Source: Guillardia theta CCMP2712 (lineage: Eukaryota > Cryptophyceae > Pyrenomonadales > Geminigeraceae). From it: DNA of 64,000 bases. Shown in pieces: positions 1 to 15,000 of this stretch (its first letter is position 1; every line of letters begins with the position of its first letter). The position numbers and the translations under genes are program-made. The notes below the pieces were generated by a model. The model saw only the letters and a list, made by a program, of their open reading frames with translations, was not told the origin of the DNA and did no database searches. Location of the stretch: NCBI RefSeq assembly GCF_000315625.1, contig NW_005434634.1:458684-522683 (forward strand). Reading direction: 5' to 3'.

Positions 1-3000
1 TGGAAAGTATTCAACCGTCCTCGGTTGATGTCGGAGGTCAACTGGTCACGCTAGTCGGCAAGGGCTTTAGTCGTGACAGGGAGTACGAGTGCGACTTTGG
101 TAAAGAAGAACGAGTTGGTTGCCAAGGAATCTCGTTAACGGCGGTTGAGTGCAGAGCACCAGCTCACAGGCCTGGGAACGTGAGTCTCAGGCTATGGCAC
201 GGGAACGGTCAGTTCTTAGTCTTGTCCCCGCTGCTTTCGTACCATTCACCGATTCGAGTGGACAGTATCACTCCGAGTTTTGGACCGAGCCGGGGTGGAA
301 GTCGAGTGACAGTCACAGGGTACGGATTTCACTTGGAATCTCACCTTGTATGTTGCCAAGGTCTTGATTGTCTCCCGGCTGAAATCATTGATTCATCGCA
401 CATTCTTTGTGTTCCTGCAATACTCAGCCCTCAACGTTCTTTTGAAATTTTCACATGGGCATGTTGTGGGAAGATTTGAGTTCTGTTTATGCGAGACGAG
501 GAGTTTCAATTTGATTAGAACGTCCATGATTGAGAATCTATCCTACAGCTTCTCCGTCCAAGGAGAATGTTTTGATGCAGGGTTACAGTGCCATTATTTA
601 TTTGATGATGGCCAGGAAAGCCTTAGGCAAATAGAGCTGATTTCATCCACCTTGCTTTCCTGTTCCTTGCCGGTTGTTTTTCAAGGAATACGAGGAATTG
701 AAGTGATTGATTCCAGTATGCGACCTGTTGGAGCTTTATTTGAGCCAAATCTATCACAGATTCACTCAATCTTGCCTTCTCTTTCAAGTACAATGAGTGG
801 CCTAAGAGTTACTGTAATTGGATATTTCCCAGCCACCAGACTTAATTGTCATCTTGGATCTCATCCAGGCCATGCTCTTTGGTACTCAAGTAGTGTTGTG
901 TACTGTAATCTTCCAGCAGTCCAGAGGCCAGGGTCATACATGATCAGGGTTAGCACTTCCGATTCCGTTTCTGAGCTGAGCTCGAAACAAATTGTTTTCT
1001 ATGAAAGTGTTTCCTTCACTGGTTTTCACATTGATGATTTAAGGTCAGAAATCCTCATATTTGGTCAGAATTTCAAATCAAATGGAAATGCCATTTGCAA
1101 TGTTTCAGGACAATTGATCGAGTCAGAAAGAATATCTTCTAGATCCTTAAAATGTCTACTCCACATGAAACAAAGTGAGATAACATATGTTTCAGTCTTG
1201 GTTGACGATTCTCACTATGTTGTCGAACCACTCTCTGTCACCGAGTTGACTTTGCTATTCGTCCGTCCATCGATGGCACCAATGTCCGGAGGAATGATAA
1301 TTACAGTAGTGGGGAAAGGTTTTGACGTTTCAAGGTTTATGACTATCGGAGGTATCAAAACTCCCTTTGAAATAATAACGAGTTCCTTGATACTGCTGTT
1401 GGTTCCAAGCATTCAACGTGAAGTATCCCCACGTATTTGTTTAACGCATGCCATGACTTCCATTGGAGCTTGTCTTGAGAAGGCGTACTCCTACGTTCGT
1501 AATCCACATTTGATTGAAATACTTCCTTCAAGCTTTGACCAGGAATATCACGTGATGATCACTGCAATAGGGGAACACTTTGATGATGCATTGAATTTAC
1601 GATGCAAACTCAGTTTGATGTCTACAGATACAGTATTTCTCAGCTCTTCGAGGGTTTTATGCAGATTTGATCGTATTGACAGTCAGGCTAATTTATCATT
1701 TTCAATCCTCTGTGGAAATTTTTCCTGTGGCGATAAGAGTTTGTTGTTTTCATTCCCAAGTATTTATTTTCGAGTTGCACCAACAACAGTGATTTACGAC
1801 CAAACGACTCTTTTGCGAATACAATTTTCACAAAGGCACAATCAAAGTTTGTACTGTTGTATAGGTGCGGAGCGTTTTCCATTTATAGCAAGCTCACGGT
1901 TGATGTCAAGTTGTGCTGTGCATGTTCGCAAGACTGCTGATGTATCAATTCGGTTATGCAATGGCATGGGATTAACTGTTTCAAATTCGCATAAGCTTTG
2001 GGTCTCTGCCAGCCCACAATTGTTTCAAGTTTCACCGTCCATAATTTCAGCTAGAGGAGGGCAGCGGATTGTTGTGACCTTGGAAAGAGGCGATGCAGAC
2101 GGCAAAATATTTTGTGCTTTCGGCCCAAGGAAGATTCTTTCTTTTGACATCACGCAGAGCCTAATAGCATGCACAACGCCCAAAATTTTGGACAAAGTGC
2201 TTCCATTCCATTTGGTTTTTGAAAGCTCTCGAGTTGTAAGCAACTCTGTTGAGCTTCGTTCCAAAGTAGACTCTAATATAGTTTCTATCTATCCCACGAG
2301 TGCAAAGTATGCAACAGGAACCAGGATCAGGTTTGAATTGGATAATGCTCAATTGTTTACGTATTGCCATATCGGAGGAATCCAAAGTGTTCTAACCACC
2401 ATTTCGGATTGGCTGTTTGAATGTGAGATACCATATGGGATACAGGGTGAGCAGAAGATTGCTTTGTGCATTGTAAAAGACTATTGTCTTTATTACGCTC
2501 AATCAATCTATGTTGAACCAGCTCATGTGTCAACCTTCAATCCCTCAATCGGACCGACGAAAAGTGCTTTATTGGTCACTTTTTCCATTGATGCATCTGT
2601 ATCATTGTCTCAAGCATATTACTGCCGTTTCAAAGATAAGACAACACTTGTAACAATTTTAGATCATAGCGTCAGCTGTCATACTCCCTTGATGTCCAAG
2701 GAGCAGAGCGTTGCAGTAAGCCTTCTAGATCAAGAAGGAAGATCGATTAAAGACTTTTCCAGAAGATTCTTTTTCGTCCATGACATGGAAATATGGTCCT
2801 TCTATCCCTCGAAAGGTCCTACGGAAGGATTTTATCTTACAATTCATGGATTCAACCTAGATAAGGTTGATACTTTTGTGATCAAGAGTCAAGAAAAACC
2901 GATATTGCTGGAAATTTTGTCATCGAGCATGGTCAGAACAAAACTTTCTTCACAGCCTTGTGGTTACGTGCATCTAGAGGTGTATTCATGGGGTCGTTTG

Positions 3001-6000
3001 ACTTCTGGACGGCATATCAACGTCAGCATAATACCGTCACCGAGGCTCAACAATTTGTCAGTATCATCTCAGAATTGCAGTCGGCAGATACTTGTACATG
3101 GAGAAAATCTTTTATATTTTGATAACATCAGAATTGTTATGAATCACCTCGATCGCACCTTCGATTGCAGATTTTACAACGATTCATTATCGATATGTGA
3201 CTTGGAATATTTTTCTCCTCGAGGAAATATCTCAATCGAAGTGGAACCCTCTCCAACTTACTATCATCATGACGTTCTTCGTGAAATCATAAATTTTCCT
3301 TCACAACACCTTGTCACTCGCGTAGATCCCACCGTCATTGGATTAAGAACAAGTTCAGTCATTACGATTTTTGGGAGTAGCTTTCCAAAGACGGAGGAAG
3401 TATATTGTATATTACAAAATACTACCTCCGCTGGCAAAGCACTTTCGTCTTCGATGTTAACGTGTCAATGCCCCCCGATTCCTCGTATTTCAACGCTTCT
3501 TTTAGAAATTGTGATAGAAGGATGCAGATTGCAAACTACACATTTGATTCACTTTACCTCTGCACTTCTTGTATCAAAGCTATATCCAACAATATCACTG
3601 GCTTCTTCCAAATTGACGTTGACGATATGGGGCAGGCACTTCATGCCGTCAATGAATTTGATCTGTGAGATTGGAGGTTCACAATTCCCAGCATATTTTA
3701 CATCTTCGAAACAAATTTCTTGTCAAGCAAAGGATATGAATGCGGGGTTGAATTCTTTTGCCCTCACCTGGAATAGGTATGTGATATACTATGATCAGGT
3801 TTTGATAATGTCACCTCCAAGAATTACAAGTTTGTACCCTTCAAGTGGGCCAGCCGAAGGAGGCAATATGGTCACAATTCATGGAAATGCATTTCTTCTG
3901 TATCGAGATCTCAGAGTCTATTTAGATTCAAGGCTCTGTTCCATACACTCAAAAACACATGAGATCGTAGTTTGTCGTGTACCGGCAAATTCTGATAATC
4001 GTACCGTAGCGTTATCAATGCTCGTTGAAAAGCATTCCTTTCCTGCTCAAAAAGGATATGTGTATGAGAAATATGGTCAAGTATATACATTAGAACGAAG
4101 CATTGGACCGGCCTCTGGTGCATCACTTGTATTCCATCATCTGCACCATATCCCCGTTGTAAAACGTTGCCGTGTTGGGAACATTACAATACAAGCTAGA
4201 GTTTTATCTGAGACGTCAGTAAAATGTGAAACTTCGGAAGTTCAAGTGGGGCTTGCAAATGGAATTTTGCTGGGAGAGGACAATGCAGTGATATCGGAGT
4301 TCCGATATCTTTTTTATTCTGCCTCTTCAGTTCGCAAATGCATGCCTTCGGTGGCATTCTTGAATGGAGGATCTCATGTCAAATTGCAAGTAGACTTTTT
4401 AGCTGACACGGAGCTCATTTTTTGTTGTTTCAACAATTTTTCTACACGTGGCACCGTGTTAGCAAAGAAATTGGTTCAATGTGGAGTGCCTGCCAAAGAA
4501 AAACAGGGTTTTGTGAAAGTCAAAATTTCATATTCAGATGACTGCTTGAATGATTCTGTGAACTCCACTTTTGACTTCAAATATCTGGATCTTTTGGTGG
4601 TACAATCTGCATATCAAGATTGGGACAATGGAATGAATCGAGTGATAATCCAAGGATTCAACTTTGTTCCCTTGGATGATTTATATTGCAAAGTGGGGAT
4701 GGAAAAGGTAGCTGCAAGATGTTTGTCCACAACAAAAATAGTCTGTGTGCTGTCTCAAGTCATTCAAGGAAACCATACAATCTCTTTGTATCAAAATAAT
4801 TTTCCTGCTTCCAAAGCAAATATTCAAATAGAATTGCATCATTTCCCAGTCATTCACCATGCAAGCAACACAGATCACGTTGTGAATCTTATCGGGGCTG
4901 GATTTTCTACTCAGGCTTCATGTTTGTTTGATGCAAAAATATTTTCTAAAATATCTTGGGAAAGTTCAACAAGGATCTGCTGTTCGGAGGCAAGTCATAC
5001 TAGTCATGATTCAATCCAAATCGTTCAAAAAGGCAGCGCTTCCAACTTGTACATTCTTGCTGAATACCCTATGGCATGCCCTCGTGTAATTTCAATGAGC
5101 TTTAGTATTGGCAGTACGAACGGAGGACGTGTTCTGCAGATTGCGGGCGCTGATTTTCTCAGACCAGCACACTGCCGATTTGGTGAAAAAATTGTTGAAG
5201 CATTGGATCAGTTTTCAACTTCTACACTGCTGCGTTGTATAATACCTCCGCATCAGCATGCGGTTGTAGAGTTTCAAATTGGCAATTCTGTTCAGCTAGA
5301 TCATTGTCCTTCGGCAAATAGCTTTACATTCGTAGAGCACCCGACGATTTTAGATTTACAATTTTTTCAAAATAACGATTCAAGATTTCATGAAATCAAA
5401 GTGATAGGAAGCAATCTTCCTCAAGAGCCAACATCATGTCTGATGAATAACATTATCTATTTGAGTGTGAAAAATATCAGTGAAAGTCAAATAGTTTGCC
5501 AGTGGCCAAAGAATCTGAACATTGATTGCAAAAAATTATGTATAGAAAGCAAGGGATTCCACACAGAATGTTTCAATTGCAAATCACTTGTGACAGGCAG
5601 CATTCCTACTCTGAGAGTCTCACCTTCCCAAGGCCCCATTGATGGTGGTCAGGAGGTGACCATCACGGGAGACAACATTTCTGCTGGTAAAGTGTACTTC
5701 GGACTTCTCAAAGCTGTGAATATCACGCTGATTAGTAATTCTGTTCTGTTGTGCAGAACACCTGCTTCTGTCACAGACACGGCTGTACAAATATCATTGG
5801 TTGGAAGTGGACTTCATGGTTCCCAAACTACCTACGGTACAGCCTTTTTTTCATATTTCAACCCAATCAGTGTGATCTCAGTGAAATCAAAGGTTGGATC
5901 AGATGGAATTGAAGTTGTGATCCGTGGACGAAATTTCAGACATCCGATGTCTTGCTCATTTCTCTTGAACACAACTACAGAATGTCGTGTTGCAAGCAGG

Positions 6001-9000
6001 AAGGCTAGTCTCCATACGAGCACTGAATTATCATGCCATCTGCCATATTTGAGCTTTCGGTATGATTCGATAGCTTTGATTAGAACCGATACGGATGAGC
6101 GAACTGGTTGGCACAAGCTCTCATTTGATGCTGAACCGAAGATAGCGCTTCTTTCTCAAAGTACTTCAGCAGGATGTACAGAGTTTCGCTTGCACATCAA
6201 AAATGGTATCCCAGAACAAAGACATTTTTGCATTCTGGCCGCAAGGCACAAGTCTATTTTATCGCTTGTGGTGACGTATTGGAACATGCATGTTTTGTTT
6301 GAATTTGCATGGGAACTACAGTCTTGCAATTGCTGAAGGAAGTACTGGCCTTTCGAATAGGATAATGACAAGCATTCTTGCATTCCCAGAATTTTTTGAG
6401 GTTGCTCCAAAGTCGATTCTCAAATTGGTGGCACCTTGACTGTGTTTGGTGCAAACTTGGACACCTTCCAACCTTACAAATGTTTTCTCGGCAATGTTGA
6501 AACCGTATCTATCTTGAAGAGCACTAACCAATTAGAATGTCAATTTCCCGAGGTTACTGTTGGCATCCATCAGTTTTCTGTTCGGTCTCGTCTAGACTAT
6601 GTAATGAATAGTCAGTTTCAGTCAGAAATCAAAGTCATTAAAGCTTTCGCGATTGAATCCATCTTTCCTTCATTTGGATATGACTTTGGAGGGGCAACAA
6701 TAACGCTTCGCGGGAGAGGATATGTCGATGAATCATTCGGTTGTTGTTTGAATACAACACGCTTGCCATTGATTCGTGCAAAGAATTTGCTCACTTGCAA
6801 GATTCTGCCATCTTTACCAGGCAAATTTATTGTTGCTGTGTCACATAATTGCTCTACAAACAGAGATCCTCTTCTTTCATTGCAATCGATGTTCAAGGTC
6901 CTCCCAAAGCCCCAGATTGGCTCAATTGATCCTTTGCATGTTTTTCCTTGCAGAAATTCATCATTCTTCTTTTCAGGTACAGACTTGCACATTTTTTCCT
7001 CATGGAAAATCAAACTGGGTAATCATACTTGCGACATCACAATGGTCAATGAAACACTATTGAGATGCTCGGTTGAAATAACTACCATTGGTCTGTTACC
7101 TGTACATTTGCTATTGACAGAGTTTGATTTTCATGAGACTTTGAATTTTGTCGTAACATCCCGAAAACAGCCTAGCTTACTCTGCACTCAAGAACATCTA
7201 AGTCGTGAGCAATCATCTTTGGCCTTCATAAGCCATGATGATCTGCGGAATTTAAGATTTTCTTGCAAAACCACATTTGGCAAATTTGAGGGGCAGCTAA
7301 TCTCTCAATCCACACTAGATTGTAACCTTCCCAATCTAAGGAATTCGCACGAGAATTCTGTGTTTGTGACTTTGCAAGCTGATCACTGTAGCTTACCCTT
7401 ATTTTCCAAAGATTTTTCGATTTTGGAAGATTTGTCTGTGACGTCATTCGTACCATCTACAAGTAGTTACATAGGAGATACCGTTATCACAGTGTATGGC
7501 AAAGGCTTTTCTCCAAACTTTACAAGAATTTCTCAGGATGATGGCCAAATTCTCTCAAGTTACACCATATCTTCCTCTAAAGTTTTGGTCAATGTTCCAC
7601 CACGCAAGGCGGAAGGAAAGGTAAGATTATACATCTTTACAGATATGATCCACAGAATGTTCTTGGGTATTTTCCGCTATTCTAATCCCCCAAGAATCGA
7701 CCAAATGATTCCATCAGTCACAAATGCGAAAAATATTCTTTTGACCATAGTTGGCAAAGGATTTGAGGAAAATTCAAAGTTCAAATTAGGTCAACGAATA
7801 ATCTGCAAAAATGTTATGCATTTGGCAGAGATATTCATTGTAAAATGCTCCAATCTGCATCAAGGGAATTATTCTGTTTCCTACAGCAGCAATGGAATCA
7901 ACTTTTTCAAGTCAAGCTTTACACTTGCAGTCATGTTCTCTCTGAAGATGATCCTTCAACCAAGTGGAGGTTTTGTTATGAAGGGTTCTCTCATATCAAT
8001 CCAAAGCTCTTCTCAGAATGTGGATTTTTGCAGGATAGGAGGAATTACAATCAATGCTATACCTTCAAAGAACAATGCATATACATGTCAAATACCCAAG
8101 CAACTACGCTGCAACGATACTTCATGCGTCTATCCATTTGCTGTTCATGGTCCTAATGTCCTTTTTCATACTCTTTACAACATTCATGGACTTGAGATAT
8201 ATTCAATACAGCCTACATTCATGATACAACAAGCGGAAAGTGTTGTCTCTATCCTTGGGAAACATTTTCATGGCAATGAAGGACTTCTTTGTGAAATTGC
8301 AACTTTTCGGAAGCCGGTCATGATGGTCCGATCGGATCTGGTTCTATGTGATATATCTCGAATAAAACTAGATGTGGGAATTTCTCAATTAAAGTTGCTG
8401 CTAAGCAATGGAGGGTATCACAAGGAATTCATGGTCGATATTCGCCGTGGATTTGAAATTTGGTACATCTTCCCGCAGAGAGTCGATTATTCAGATTCGA
8501 TGGCTGATAAGACCGTATGCTTGTATGGTGGCCCCTTCCCAACCGGACTATCCTACACCTGCCGGGTTGGGTCAACCGCAGTGAGAGCTGAAAGAGTTGA
8601 CGATGAAAAGGTTTGTATTACTATCCCGCTTTTATCAAACGGTAATTATACAATCAATCTGCTTGTCGATCAGGTTGATCGCTCACATTCGAATCAACAA
8701 CTTGAAGTAATACGAACTGAATCCTTTGACTACATTACCCCAACAAGGGCCTCTACAATGGGGGGAGGCATACTCACAATACACGGTCTCTTCTATTATT
8801 CGCAGGTTTTGCACTTGAATTGTCAATTTTGCAGTCATTCTGTGAACGTCACTTTGTTCAATCGAACAACGTTACTTTGCGAGATTCCAGAAGGAATCAC
8901 TGGAAGATCAACAGTGGATATGATCGACCGAGGGAATGCAAAGGTCCTGGCAAGGTTTTCATTTCTGTACGAGCCATCATTAGTTCCTGTCGTGTTATCT

Positions 9001-12000
9001 TTGCATCCTAGCAAAATCATAATCCGAAATTCAAATATCATCTTGATATTAGGGGCAAATTTTTCATCTGACATGTCGTGCAATTTTGGGAATCTTATCT
9101 CACGATTGTACAGCTTTGAGAATTCCTATGAAGTGTTTTGTAAATCTCCATATGTTTCTGAACCTAAAGAAATAGACTTCTTCCTTTCAAACGAATTTGG
9201 AGGTGCAAGTAATAATTTATCCTTTAGCTTTCAAAATTTGATGATCACTCAGTTTGATCCTCCTGTCATAATTCATGGTGTCACAAAATCGATCCGGATG
9301 GAATTCAACTCAATCACTTTACCTTCTCGACTCTTTTGTAGACTTGGGGACGTTGTCGTGCCTGGCATTATGGAAAACAATCGACTTGACTGTTTTTTGA
9401 GTAATCATCCTTGGATTTCGGGATCATATTTCTTGGAAGTAATGTACGACAACTCAGAATTTTGTCAATTTCAAGGAACTGTAGAAATTTTTGAAATTCC
9501 TGAACTTTGGAAGATCAGTCCTTTGTACTTGGCTCGAAGTCAGGAAATAACCCTATTTGGAAAGCATTTCAGAATTGGGAAGGTTGAATATTTCTGTAAT
9601 TTTGGTTATCAAGGTGTCACAAGGGTCTTGGTAATGTCGTCGACGAGTGTCCGATGTGTTATTTCTGCGCGGCAGAGTAGAGGCAATAGCGTTAGCATCA
9701 TAATCAAGGAAAGGCAATCCCAGTCAGAATACATTTCTTCGAATGTCCTTTGGATCAAGCATGAATTTAGACTTTCTCTCTTGAAGGTTCAACACTCAAC
9801 AGATTCGATAGGGAGACTCCTTGTGGCCACGTCGGGTGCCCCAATCTTGAACTTAGCATTTTGCATGATCAACGGACAAGTACAGTCAAGTCCTGCAGAA
9901 ACAATTTCCTCTACTTTGCTGTTGTGTTCAAGGACTTGTACATTCCATGAAACAAATGTTCTACAAGTGATGTATAATCATGGTCTGCGTTCCAACGAAT
10001 TGAATTTCTCATCACCTTCAACAATTCATTTGACTGCAGCTGTCCCATGGAAGGTGAATCCTGGAATAAATGGCGAAATAACTATAAGGGGCGCTTGTTT
10101 TTTGCGGTTTCAGACATTTACCTGCTACTTCGGAAATAAACTTTCAGGAACTGCTAAATGGAAAAGCAACACAGAAGTAATTTGCTCTTTGCGCCATGTC
10201 CCTTCAGGCAATTTCTCTTTAGCTTTGAAAAGTGAGTCAGCGATGTCTAACCAGATAATGATATCGGTTGGCATTGTGAATGAAGAGATCTTGATACTGC
10301 CCAGCTTTGGTCCATCCAATGGCGGACATTTTATGATCCCTGCATTTGATCAGATTTTCCTCAATCGTTTGACTTGTATCATGTTCAGCTCAGAAGAATG
10401 GTTTGCGCTTGAACGTTTCAACAATCGCTATGTAATTCCAAGAGCCAAACCAGGGAGCTGGAGATTGAACTTTGTAGGCGACAAATTCAGCATCATTCGA
10501 AATTACAGTCTGTATGAGGAAGAATTTCTTCTTTCTACTATTCCGCGCGTTGGACCTTACCAAACTACATTTGGAATTACAATCTATGGAAGGAACTTTC
10601 TGCCGGGTATTGCTGTACTATTTTCAGGTAAAGATGTATCGACAACATTCATGTCGAGTACAGAAATTGTTTGCTTATCCCCCAGGCAAGAACCGAGAGA
10701 AAGAAATCCTTGTATCATCTCGGTGTCAAACAATGGGGTTGACTTCTCTCCTTCGACTCTCAAATTTGTATACACTGCCCAGCCAAAGTTCATCGGCATT
10801 TCTCCGGATGTAGTTTTGTGTGAAGAGAGAATACAGGCAGTGACGGTGATTGGGGAAGACTTCGAGAAGCAGGCACTGTTTCGATGTAGCTTCGGAGGAC
10901 GCGACAGCACTCTAGCAGAATACATTAGTTCATCTAAAATTATTTGTGCTGATACCTTGAGCTTTCAGGGAAATTTCTCGCTACAAATTGCGTCGACAAT
11001 GGACACCGGACATTGGTCCACAAAATTGAAATGCAAAGGCGTCCGGAAGTCTATCATTTTAGATCCATCATTTGGACCAGCAAGTGGAGGATACATCATA
11101 ACAGTTGAGGTACAACAGAATGAGGATGACTCGAAAATTGGAGATCCGGTTTCTTGTATTGTCAATGGCAAGCATATCCCATACGAATTCGTCAGAGGAT
11201 CGTTGATATACTGCATGCTGCCATCTATGGATCCAGGTATCATACCAATCGGAATTCGGTTACATTGGGGAAGTAATGTTGCAACGGACATTCTGACGAA
11301 TTTCCGTTGTCTAAGAGACTTTTGGATCAATTTGATACGACCATCATTTGGGCCATCGTCTGGCTCGACAACAGTTTCGTTAGTTGGAGGATACTTTATG
11401 AAATATTCTGAATATTCATGCATTTTTGGATTAGGTGAGGGGAGAGGCCTTGTCGTGACCTCCACAGTGCTTGCATGTGAAGTGCCTGCCAGAAAGGCGG
11501 CTGAAATTGAATGTGTAAATCTTGCTGTGGATGGTTGGATGCTTCCAGAAAATGATTGTGCACATAAATTTATATTCCTGGACTGCAATCTTTCCTTAGC
11601 ATTCGATCGACTGCAAGGGGCGCGTGCTACAATCAGAGGTTTCAGAACATGCTTCCCAATACATTTCACCTATCAGTTGGTCAAATGAAGTCTTCGTGCA
11701 CACAGGATTGTACGTCGAAACATCTTGTTTGTGATTTTCCATTCAGTATGCCAGGAAATTTCACATGGAGCATCTTGATTGATGATAGCTTGGTATGTCA
11801 AAACAATCAAACATTGATCTTACACACTTCCCGTTCTGACATCGACATGAGATTTCCAGTAATTTTCGAGAGCGCATCCCAAATTCTTTTCAAGGGCGAA
11901 AACCTTCTGCAAAACGATTCGATCACATGCCTTTATGATTCAATCAATCATGAAACTGGAACAGTTTTGAGTTCAACTGTATTGATGTGCCCTTTACCAC

Positions 12001-15000
12001 CTAACTTTGACTCGGACACTAGTTTGCAGCTCAGCAGAAATAATCGAAACGTAGGGCTTGTGGAGAAACTTGGGATGATAACTCCGTTTCAAATTACGCT
12101 AGAGCCCAGTTTTGGGACAAGTTCTGGAGGTACCAAAGTTATATTTCGAATGAACCAGAAGGTCAATTTTGTCCAAGTCCACTTCGGAACCGCTCCGGGA
12201 AAGATTTTGCGTCACGATGAACTTATTGTGATCATAGCAACTCCTTCGAGCTGTGTAGGAATGGTTGATATTCATTTCTTCCTATCTCAAGAAATCAATT
12301 TGGTTCTAGGAAAGTTTGAATTCATTCCTCCCTCCGTGGTTTCTTTTTTACGCCCATCTATTGTATCTACTCTAGGTTCAAGAGTTGCAATAGTCGGTAC
12401 TGATTTCAGTCCATCATCAAGGTATTGTCTGATCGGAAAGAATGTGGTATTAGAGATCAACAGCATCAATTATGTTTCTTCAACACAGCTTTCTACTACC
12501 ATTGGATATGGAATTCATGACAAATATCTGGAACTTGACTTCTACGAAAACGATCGTTTGATTTTGTCCCAAATAGTGATTAATACGGCGCGTGAATTTA
12601 GAGTTTTCAAGATCATTCCTACTGAGGTCGTAGAAAACAGAGAATTGCAAATCACAATTACTGGATCAGGTTTCACAGATGATGTCAGGATCTTTCTAGG
12701 GAAATTCGAAGCAAACACAACACTGCACTCAGAATCACGAATAGTATGCAACAATATGATTATGAGGAATCCACACTCTTCGATACATCTCGTAACCCCT
12801 TGGGGCGTGAATAAGTCAGTTGAAGTTGAATTGATAAGGTTTCCAAACATTTCTTTCGTACATCCCTCCTTTGGATATAGTCTCCAGAGTATTGCTTTTC
12901 GAATTGTCGGATTCAATTTTTCGCATAAATTTGTCAATTGTATTGTTGGAGAACACATTTACAAACTATCTTACGTGTCAAAGGACGAAATGATTTGTTT
13001 TATGCATTGTTACAAGCAACAGGGAAGGCTGAAAATTTCTATTAGCACAAGCTCAGACCAACGCGTTCCTGTATCTTCGTTGCAAATCCTAAAATCGCCT
13101 GTTATCAAGGACGTAAGCATGGAATCAATACAACATGATTCGCTCCTGCAAATTTCGTTGAGCGGTGAGAATTTTCCTACAGCAGAAAATGTGGGTTGTC
13201 GACTAGGTTCAGTCATGCACACTGCATATCAATTGATTTCTTCAACTAAGTTAGATTGCTTCTTCACATCTTTGAGACTCGAATACAATTTGTCAGTATC
13301 AGTCGATATTGCTTCATACAGTTTCCAAAGCTTGAGATCACTTCGTTTGGAACCAAATGAAATTACCAATTTGAGCATCTACCCCAGAGTATGGAAAAGT
13401 AAAGGTTCTATCCCGGTGCAAATAACTGTTTACGGTTCAAAGTTTGCTCCAACTATGAACTTGTCTTGTAGCCTGAATGACAAGTGGCAGAATATAATAT
13501 TATTGAATGCATCTCTACTGCTGTGCAATGTTAATTCATCGCTAAACATAGGTGTTTATAACATATCTATTTGGAAGGGTAATGATAAGATGTTGAGAGA
13601 CAAGTTTCACTACTATCCTGCTTGGGATGTTTCAGATTTTTTTCCAAGAGTGCTTCTCAGCCATTCGAGATCGAAGGTTTACTTTAAAGTCACTGACGAT
13701 ACATCCCATAATGATCTAAGAGTGTTGATAAATGATTCATTTATTTCTCAAGCTGAAGTTGGTGAAAGCAACTTACTATATGCGTCGATTCCACCGCTTG
13801 TCGCTGGTCCTGTGGATGTTGCACTATGCATAAACATTGAGCAGACAAGTAATAAGTCGAATTGTCAGAACATTTGGAGTTCAGTCATCCTCGTAGTAGA
13901 TCGTTTGAAACTGTCGGCTGTGGAACCATCTCTGGTATCCTCAAAGGGTACAACGTTGCTGACAATACATGGATCCAACTTTCATAATAGTTCTCAATTG
14001 ATGTGCCGAATCGACTTTCAAATGAAATCTCCAGCAACATGGTTGTCGTCAACGAAAATTTTGTGTTCGCTCCCATGTCTCTTGTCATCCAATTCTATGT
14101 TGCAAGTGAGCAATAATGATTGGGAATATGATGGATCTCTTCTCCTCAGAAAACGCCCATTTTTTAAATCTTTGATTTTATGTCCGTCTTTTGGGTTTGC
14201 AGGTATGAGCTTATCCATCACGATTGTTGGCAGCCCACCTCTGAATGCTCTGAAGTATTCTGTAATATTCAACAACTCTGAAATGCTGGAGTCTGCTAGG
14301 ATCAATCAAACAGCCATAATAGCAAAACTACCAATCGTATCAGTGGTAGGCAATTTTTCAATATCTTGCTTTGGACAGAATTCAATATTCCAAATTACAG
14401 ATCCACCATACTTCCTTATGATCAAACCAAGCATAGGATCTTTACACAGAAGATCTCTCATCACAGTATTTGGCTCAAATATACCAAGACATAGTTTTAG
14501 ATTGTTTTTTGATGACTTACTGATTGATTCTGAAGTGATCTCGTCAACATTGATCGAATGCTTTATACCTCATACTACAATACCCAAGGTTGTAAAGTTC
14601 ACATTATCCATGCTATGCTTTGGTTTTGAACTTATGCTTCCTCCATTTGAATACGCTCAAGAGCCGTTGATTCATTCTCTGATTCCTTCATATGCATTGG
14701 AAGGGCAAAAGGCAGTGATTACACTACAAGGCAGTTTTTTGAGTTCGGATCTGGTTTTGAATATTGGTCATGATAGAGTACTTCATTTCCAATTTTTAAG
14801 ATCAACTGCACTATCATTTGCCTTTCCCACCTTTCTTCAACCAGCTAATTATTCGGTCTCTCTGCACCATTCAAACGGAACGATTCAATCTAGTGGAATA
14901 ATTTTTCTGCTCCTGCCAAAGATCCATCTAAATTCCGTCACTCCATCGATGTCTCCGATCTCTGGTGGTGTAGAAATAGTCATCTCCTTTCAATACCCGA

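Noticed and set aside
463-565. An intron explaining the first frame change (donor at 463 or 466)
   Set aside because: The only acceptor choices giving the right phase (562 or 565) would delete the start of the next TIG unit. The coding signal continues through the stretch, so a one-base indel fits better.
10965-11669. 234-codon open frame on the minus strand, the longest antisense frame
   Set aside because: It is exactly antisense to well-conserved TIG units, shows no recognisable domain, and its composition follows the sense strand.
6436-11688. Treating the frame from 6436, or those from 11649 and 28208, as separate genes with their own starts
   Set aside because: Each candidate start lies inside a repeat unit whose first half is encoded just upstream in another frame. 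There is no intergenic sequence.
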